64,000 bases of DNA from Methylobacterium pseudosasicola (GTDB lineage: Bacteria; Pseudomonadota; Alphaproteobacteria; Rhizobiales; Beijerinckiaceae), in assembly GCF_900114535.1 (NCBI RefSeq), contig NZ_FOTK01000001.1:1-64000 (forward strand), written 5' to 3'. A model generated the notes under the pieces. That model was not told the origin of the DNA and searched no databases. It saw only the letters and a program-made list of their open reading frames with translations. Below are positions 59,205 to 64,000 of this stretch, in pieces (the stretch's first letter is position 1; every line of letters begins with the position of its first letter). The translations under genes were made by a program, and so were the position numbers.

Positions 59205-59243
59205 AAGCCGCCCCGGAAGTCTCCTCCCGGGACGGCTTTTTTT
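59205..59243 (-). terminator. Terminator of the helicase gene (bidirectional form)
   Basis: AAGCCGCCCCGG (59205-59216) pairs with CCGGGACGGCTT (59227-59238) with one mismatch. T runs lie on both sides (AAAAAAG before, TTTTT to 59243 after). It stops the minus-strand helicase; a second hairpin CAAAAGGTC/GACCTTTTG (59266-59286) lies just upstream. Confidence 0.85.
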
Positions 59244-59314
59244 AGGATTTTGAAAGTCCTGGTTTCAAAAGGTCCGTGACCTTTTGCGGGTGCAGGGCAG
59301 CGCCCTTCTCGGTC

Positions 59315-60922
59315 TCAGGACCGGGGCGACCGCTCCAGCCAGCCGATGTTGCGGCCGCCTTCGCCGGCGCTACCGGCGCTGCGCGGGCGGGCATCGGTGC
59401 GCTGGGGCCGGCTGTCGCGGGCCGGGCGTGCCTGGTTCGGGCGCTCACCCTGCGGGCGGGGGGCGGGGCGATCCGACCGGGCGTCGCGTCCCTGAGGGGC
59501 GGGGCCGCGGCCCTCACTACGACCGTCCTGCGGACGGCCCTGGCGCGGCGCGCCTTGACCTTGGCCGCCGCCGAAGCCGCGGCCGCCTTCCGGGCGTCCC
59601 TGCTGGGGACGGCCCTGCTGCGGACGGGACCGCTGGCCCGGACGACCACCGCCCGGACGCTGCTGCTGACGCTCAGGCCGGCGCTCTTCCTCCCGGGCGA
59701 TGTCGGCCGCCTCCTGACGCGACGGGGGCGTGAAGCCCTCGGGGAAGCCCGCCACCGGCACGCTCTGGCGGGTCAGCCGCTCGATGTCGCGCAGGTAGGC
59801 CCGCTCCTCGTCGTTGCAGAACGAGATCGCCAGACCGGTCGCCCCGGCGCGCGCGGTACGGCCGATGCGGTGGACGTAGCTCTCGGGCACGTTCGGCAGG
59901 TCGAAATTGACCACGTGGCTGACGCCGTCGACATCGATGCCGCGGGCGGCGATGTCGGTGGCCACCAGCACCCGGCAATCGCCGTCGCGGAAGGCCTGGA
60001 GCGCCCGCTCGCGCTGCGGCTGACTCTTGTTGCCGTGGATCGCGGCGCCGGCGATGCCGACCTTGTCGAGGCCGCGCACGACCCGGTCCGCCCCGTGCTT
60101 GGTGCGGGTGAAGACCAGGACCCGGTCGATGGCCGGATCCCGCAGGATATGGGCGAGCAGCGCCTGCTTCGCGCCGGTATGGGCGAAGATGACCTTCTGC
60201 TCGACGCGCTCGGCCGTGGTGGCCACCGGGGTCACGGCGACCTGCACGGGGTCCTTCAGATACTGGCTGGCGAGACCGGCGATGTTCTTCGGCATGGTCG
60301 CCGAGAAGAACAGGCTCTGGCGCTGAGCCGGCAGCATCTTCACGATGCGCTTGAGCGCGTGGATGAAGCCGAGGTCGAGCATCTGGTCGGCCTCGTCGAG
60401 GACGAGGATCTCGACGCCTTCGAGGGTCAGCGAGCGGCGCTCGATCAGGTCGATGAGCCGGCCCGGGGTGGCGACCAGGATGTCGACGCCGGGCGCCAGG
60501 GCCCGCTCCTGGCGGCTGATGGTGACGCCGCCGAACACCACCGTGGTGGTGTAGGACAGGTGGCGGCCGTAATCCGCGAAGGATTCGGCGATCTGGTTGG
60601 CGAGCTCGCGGGTGGGCGAGAGCACCAGCACCCGGCAGCCGCGGCGCGGGGCCCGGCGATCCGAGAGCGAGAGGCGGTGCAGGATCGGCAGCGCGAAGGC
60701 CGCGGTCTTGCCGGTGCCGGTCTGGGCGATGCCGCAGAGGTCGCGGCCCTCCATGGCCGGCGGGATCGCCTGGGCCTGGATCGGGGTCGGCGTGACGTAG
60801 CCAGCCTCGCCGAGCGCCCGCAGCACGGGCTGGGCAAGGCCGAAATCGGTGAATTGGGTCAAAGAGATATCCGATGCAGCAGGGCCGGCCGGGCGCCCCG
60901 CATCCTGTGCGAGCAGCGCCAT
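59315..60922 (-). CDS. rhlE: DEAD-box RNA helicase RhlE-like
   Basis: 535 residues from the ATG at 60922; an in-frame extension to 61132 lacks family sequence. DEAD-box motifs: Q motif [36 protein letters not shown] (Walker A), [24 protein letters not shown], then the C-terminal [18 protein letters not shown] and [11 protein letters not shown] long Arg/Gly/Gln-rich tail (about 430-535) will bind RNA. Such helicases help rRNA and mRNA remodelling, often at low temperature. A terminator follows. Confidence 0.92.
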   Translation of the reverse strand: MALLAQDAGRPAGPAASDISLTQFTDFGLAQPVLRALGEAGYVTPTPIQAQAIPPAMEGRDLCGIAQTGTGKTAAFALPILHRLSLSDRRAPRRGCRVLVLSPTRELANQIAESFADYGRHLSYTTTVVFGGVTISRQERALAPGVDILVATPGRLIDLIERRSLTLEGVEILVLDEADQMLDLGFIHALKRIVKMLPAQRQSLFFSATMPKNIAGLASQYLKDPVQVAVTPVATTAERVEQKVIFAHTGAKQALLAHILRDPAIDRVLVFTRTKHGADRVVRGLDKVGIAGAAIHGNKSQPQRERALQAFRDGDCRVLVATDIAARGIDVDGVSHVVNFDLPNVPESYVHRIGRTARAGATGLAISFCNDEERAYLRDIERLTRQSVPVAGFPEGFTPPSRQEAADIAREEERRPERQQQRPGGGRPGQRSRPQQGRPQQGRPEGGRGFGGGQGQGAPRQGRPQDGRSEGRGPAPQGRDARSDRPAPRPQGERPNQARPARDSRPQRTDARPRSAGSAGEGGRNIGWLERSPRS

Positions 60923-61240
60923 GTTGAGGTCGGTCCGTTGGCAGGGGGCAGCCCGCGTGATGGGGCGGCCCGGGTGCATGCACGTTATGAAGAGGGGGGC
61001 CGGATCACGCCGGAAGGCGCCCGATCCGTCACGCAGCCCCCTCAAGCGGGCCATGACGGCCGCTGACGCTGCACCGCCGATATGCGGGTGTGCGGCTGCG
61101 AAGTCAATGCAAAGCCTCGCTCCGCACGACATGGCACCGATCGCCTGGGCGCGTGTCTCGGCGACTTGTCATTCCCGAGGCCCCGACGACGGACGCAGGG
61201 TGGTGTGGTAATTCGCTCCGTGAAGGCTGAGGGTCTGGCG
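60923..61240. other. Divergent gap between rhlE and the VapB-like gene
   Basis: 318 bases without a convincing gene. It contains the rhlE promoter candidate (61079-61107) and a 10-base palindrome GTGCATGCAC (60974-60983) that lies in the helicase leader. Confidence 0.4.
61079..61107 (-). promoter_or_regulatory. Promoter candidate for rhlE
   Basis: On the minus strand TTGACT (61107-61102), a 17-base spacer and CATATC (61084-61079): 5 of 6 and 3 of 6 matches. A start near 61072 gives a leader of about 150 bases before the helicase ATG, a length often seen in cold-regulated helicase genes. Confidence 0.45.
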
Positions 61241-61501
61241 ATGCGATTCGTGACCGACGCGAAGGTGGCCGCCGACGGCCGAATGGTTCTGCCGCAATCC
61301 GTGCGCGAGGCTCTGGGCGTCACGGGCGAGACCCGGCTCGTCGTCACGGTCGATGGCGACGAGGTGCGCCTCTCACCGGTCGGCCGCGTGGTATCGAAGC
61401 TGCAGGCTCTTTACCGTGAGAACGTCCGCTATGATGCCGATTCCTCCGCCTTCCTGAAGGAGCGTCGCGCCGAGGAGGAAGGCCAGGATCCAGTTGCGTG
61501 A
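61241..61501 (+). CDS. vapB: AbrB/SpoVT-type (VapB-like) antitoxin
   Basis: 86 residues from the ATG at 61241, seven bases after GAGGG. The swapped-hairpin DNA-binding domain has AKVAADGRMVLPQSVREALGVTGETRLVVTVDGDEVRL; the C-terminal part DADSSAFLKERRAEEEGQD is disordered and acidic, as expected for toxin binding. It overlaps the PIN-toxin gene by four bases. Confidence 0.85.
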   Translation: MRFVTDAKVAADGRMVLPQSVREALGVTGETRLVVTVDGDEVRLSPVGRVVSKLQALYRENVRYDADSSAFLKERRAEEEGQDPVA

Positions 61502-61884
61502 GTGCCGTCGTCTTCGACACCTCGGCCGTCATAGCGCTTTTGCGTGGTGAGCCCGGAGCCGATTTGGTCGCACGTTACGTCGGTCAGGCGGCCATGTCCG
61601 CGGTCAACCTTCAAGAACTGGTCAAAGCTCTTCTTCTGCGAGGATTGGATCTGCCGGTCATCGAGACCTTGGTGCAGAACCTGCGGCTCGACATACACGC
61701 GCATGATCGCGAGGCCGCCTTCGCGGCCGCGTTGTTGACGGACGCGACGCGGCAGTTCGGGAGCGGGATCGGCGATCGAACTTGCATAGCACTCGCGGTG
61801 AAGCTTCGTTTGCTGGTGCTCACGACCGATCGGGCATGGGCCAAGATCAGCGTATTCGGCCTGACTGTCGAACTGGTCCGCTAA
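61498..61884 (+). CDS. vapC: PIN-domain toxin, VapC-like
   Basis: 128 residues from a GTG at 61498 overlapping the antitoxin stop. PIN acidic residues are in VVFDTSAVIALL, VNLQELVKALL, GIGDRTCIALAV and TTDRAW. VapC toxins cleave RNA, often tRNA or the sarcin-ricin loop, in a Mg-dependent way. Length is normal. Antitoxin-first order fits a type II toxin-antitoxin operon. Confidence 0.88.
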   Translation: MSAVVFDTSAVIALLRGEPGADLVARYVGQAAMSAVNLQELVKALLLRGLDLPVIETLVQNLRLDIHAHDREAAFAAALLTDATRQFGSGIGDRTCIALAVKLRLLVLTTDRAWAKISVFGLTVELVR

Positions 61885-61948
61885 CGCCGCGCTCGTAATA
61901 CGAAAGCGGGCCGCACGGTCTCGAAGGGATACCGAGACTCGGCCCGCG

Positions 61949-63895
61949 TCAGGCCGCCAGCCGCCGCGTCTGGCGGTAGAGGCCTCCCGTCAGACCCGCG
62001 AATAACACCAAGCCGCCGATCACCGCGGGCCCGCCAAAACCGTCGCCCACCAGCGCCAGGGCGCCATCGTCGCCCGACACGTAGACGATGATCGCGAAGG
62101 CGACGCCCCAGAGACTCTCGCCGACGATCAGGCCCGTCGCGGTGAGGATGCCCAGCCGGACAGCCCGTTCCGGATCGGCCTGGCGGCGCGCCCAGCGCTC
62201 GTAGACCGTGCCGATCACCGCGCCGGCCACCAGGGGCACGACCAGCTTCATGGGCAGGTAGATCCCGAAGGCGGTCGCCAGGGGCGGGAGGCGCAGGCGC
62301 TTCAGCCGGCCGAGGGTTTCGTCCAGGGCGATCAGCGCCACGCCCGCAACCGCGCCCCAACCCAGCATGCGCCAATTGCCTTCGCCCGACAGCACGCCCT
62401 TCGCCAAGGTCGAGATCAGGCCGGCCTGCGGCGCCGCCAGCGCGTTCGGCCCCGCTCCGGGCGCCCCGACGAAGCCGAAGCTCGTCGCCAGCACGTTCAG
62501 CACAGGCGGTATGATCACCGCGCCGAATACCACGCCGACCACGAGGGCCGCCTGCTGCTTCCACGGGGTTGCGCCCACGAGCTGGCCGGTCTTGAGGTCC
62601 TGCAGGTTGTCGTTCGCGATGGCGCAGATGCTGAACACGACGCCGGTGACGGTCAGCACGTAGGCGACGAGCGCCCCGCTGCTCTGCGCATCCGCATCGC
62701 GGCCGAGAAGCCCCAGCAGCATCACCGAACTCGCCAGCGCGGCCAGGATGCCGATCCCCGACAGAGGCGAGTTGGACGAGCCGATCAACCCGGCCATGTA
62801 GCCGGTCACCGCCGCCGCCACGAGCCCGATCACCAGGACGAACAGCAGGCCGCCCGCGACCAGCAGCACGCCGTGCCGCTCCAGGCTGGTGCCGGCGAGG
62901 ACGTCCCACAGCAGCCAGCCGATCGGCAGGAGCAGGCTCAGCGAGACGAGGCCGACGACCGCGATCGGCAGATCGCGCTCCTCGAGTGCCAAGGTCACGC
63001 CGGCGCCGCGCGCCCGCCCGGCGGCGAGGGCCGAGCGGATGCCGCCCAGCACCGGGCGGGCGATCCGGATCAACGTCCAGACCGCCGCGACGGCCATCAC
63101 GCCGGCGCCGAAGAACCGCACCTCCTGCCGGAACACCGCGCCGACCCAGGCCTCGACGGACACGTCCGGCATCGGCTGCTGCGTGGTCAGGAGCGGGACC
63201 AGCACGACCCAGCCGATCACCAGCCCGAGGGCCATCGCGGCCCCCACCGACAGGCCGACGAGATGGCCGACGCCGAGCAGTGCGAAGGACAGGTTGCCGC
63301 CGATCCCGGTGGCCCCGGCGCCGACGCGGAACCAGGTCGCGGCGCTGTCGAGCACCAGCCGGGTCTGGGCCAGGGCCGCGAAGCCGGCCGAGGCCAGGCT
63401 GTTCCAGACCAGGATCCGCAGGCCCAGCGCGCTGTCCGCCGCGCCGGCGGTGCCCTGGTTGCCGAGCGCCAGCACCTCGGCGGCGGCGCGTCCCTCGGGA
63501 TAGGGCAGGTTCGAATCGACCACGAGGGCACGGCGCAGGGGCACGGACAACATCACGCCCAGGATCCCGCCCGTCGCGGCGATCCCCGCGGTGATGAGCC
63601 AGGGAAAGCCCTGCCACCAGCCGATCATCACCAGGCCCGGCAGCACGAAGATGATGCACGAGAGCGTTCCCGCCGCGGAGGCGACGGTCTGGACGATGTT
63701 GTTCTCCGGCACCGTGGCGCCGGGCAGATGGCGCAACACTGCCATGGAGATGACCGCGGCCGGGATCGAGGTCGCGAAGGTGAGCCCGACCTTAAGGCCG
63801 AGATAGACATTGGCAGCGGTGAACAGCAGCGTCAGCACGCCGCCGAGCAGGATGCCGCGCCAGGTCAGTTCGGCTGGTTTGGCACCGCTGGGCAT
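61949..63895 (-). CDS. OPT-family oligopeptide transporter
   Basis: 648 residues, about 14-16 hydrophobic helices. The N-terminus AELTWRGILLGGVLTLLFTAANVYLGLKVGLT and ATSIPAAVISMAVL are typical of bacterial OPT proteins, as is NNIVQTVASAAGTL and LPYPEGRAAAEVLA. OPT members move oligopeptides or metal-chelate complexes by proton symport. Substrate unknown. Its own promoter probably lies in the AT-rich 63896-64000 stretch at the window edge. Confidence 0.88.
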   Translation of the reverse strand: MPSGAKPAELTWRGILLGGVLTLLFTAANVYLGLKVGLTFATSIPAAVISMAVLRHLPGATVPENNIVQTVASAAGTLSCIIFVLPGLVMIGWWQGFPWLITAGIAATGGILGVMLSVPLRRALVVDSNLPYPEGRAAAEVLALGNQGTAGAADSALGLRILVWNSLASAGFAALAQTRLVLDSAATWFRVGAGATGIGGNLSFALLGVGHLVGLSVGAAMALGLVIGWVVLVPLLTTQQPMPDVSVEAWVGAVFRQEVRFFGAGVMAVAAVWTLIRIARPVLGGIRSALAAGRARGAGVTLALEERDLPIAVVGLVSLSLLLPIGWLLWDVLAGTSLERHGVLLVAGGLLFVLVIGLVAAAVTGYMAGLIGSSNSPLSGIGILAALASSVMLLGLLGRDADAQSSGALVAYVLTVTGVVFSICAIANDNLQDLKTGQLVGATPWKQQAALVVGVVFGAVIIPPVLNVLATSFGFVGAPGAGPNALAAPQAGLISTLAKGVLSGEGNWRMLGWGAVAGVALIALDETLGRLKRLRLPPLATAFGIYLPMKLVVPLVAGAVIGTVYERWARRQADPERAVRLGILTATGLIVGESLWGVAFAIIVYVSGDDGALALVGDGFGGPAVIGGLVLFAGLTGGLYRQTRRLAA

Positions 63896-64000
63896 GCGAA
63901 TCGGGCTCCGAGATCGAATCCTCGGAGTTTATCTGTCGTCGACTGCGGAAGACAACCTGTCGGAAAAGCGGACATCCTGGCTCGTTATATATTTATTTGA

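Noticed and set aside
61881..63659. 592-codon open frame on the minus strand in another frame of the OPT gene
   Set aside because: Gly/Arg-rich frame-shifted reading of the OPT gene; the 61949-63895 frame has the membrane helices.

Overview
The window is high-GC DNA from an alphaproteobacterium, most likely Methylobacterium or a close relative in the Hyphomicrobiales. The pointers are the order tuf, tRNA-Trp, secE, nusG, rplKA, rplJL, rpoBC, a protein very like the hopanoid C-2 methylase HpnP, an Omp25/31-type porin with a TWTGFYAG start, and Rhizobiales-type palindromic repeats. The genus is inferred from gene content, not from a database match. No rRNA genes, transposases, integrases or CRISPR arrays were seen.

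Layout. (1) 1-992: C-terminal part of an autotransporter-like beta barrel. (2) 1029-2373: a block of palindromes, then a GT21 ceramide-glucosyltransferase-like gene. (3) 2399-18411: a complete C-P lyase (phosphonate degradation) locus. It has a 2H-phosphoesterase-like DUF1045 gene, a hexapeptide acyltransferase, phnC, four tandem phnD paralogues, phnE1, phnE2, phnF reading the other way, then phnG-H-I-J, a GNAT acetyltransferase, and phnK-L-M-N. (4) 18553-36374: a porin, then the core translation and transcription genes, interrupted by hpnP and a ParDE-type toxin-antitoxin pair. (5) 36386-51708: assorted genes. They include an XRE-cupin regulator facing a frameshifted glutamine amidotransferase gene and a MOSC gene, a SleB-type hydrolase, a gene-free 730-base stretch with a run of stem-loops, an AcuI-like reductase, a methyltransferase, a GreA/GreB-type factor, a LysR/wrbA pair, Sua5, an acyl-CoA dehydrogenase/hydratase/SDR operon and a second B12-binding radical SAM protein. 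(6) 51722-63895: a chemoreceptor, CorA, two RNA methyltransferases, SodC, a thioesterase, several small proteins, an RhlE-like helicase, a VapBC-type pair and an OPT transporter.

How the parts work together. PhnCDE imports phosphonates and PhnGHIJ with PhnKLM and PhnN breaks the C-P bond. PhnF probably represses the phnG side through a perfect 7-6-7 inverted repeat at 11421-11440. Four binding proteins feeding one permease pair suggest a wider substrate range or scaled capacity. No metallo-beta-lactamase-type PhnP is present in the window, and the DUF1045 protein is a reasonable candidate for the cyclic phosphodiester step. The two acyltransferase genes may protect aminophosphonates.

Most notable: the four phnD copies, each separated by a stem-loop; a roughly 110-bp palindromic repeat inserted in frame into the start of phnJ, adding about 49 residues while all four catalytic cysteines remain; a two-base frameshift in the amidotransferase gene; and the candidate structured RNA region at 39821-39962.
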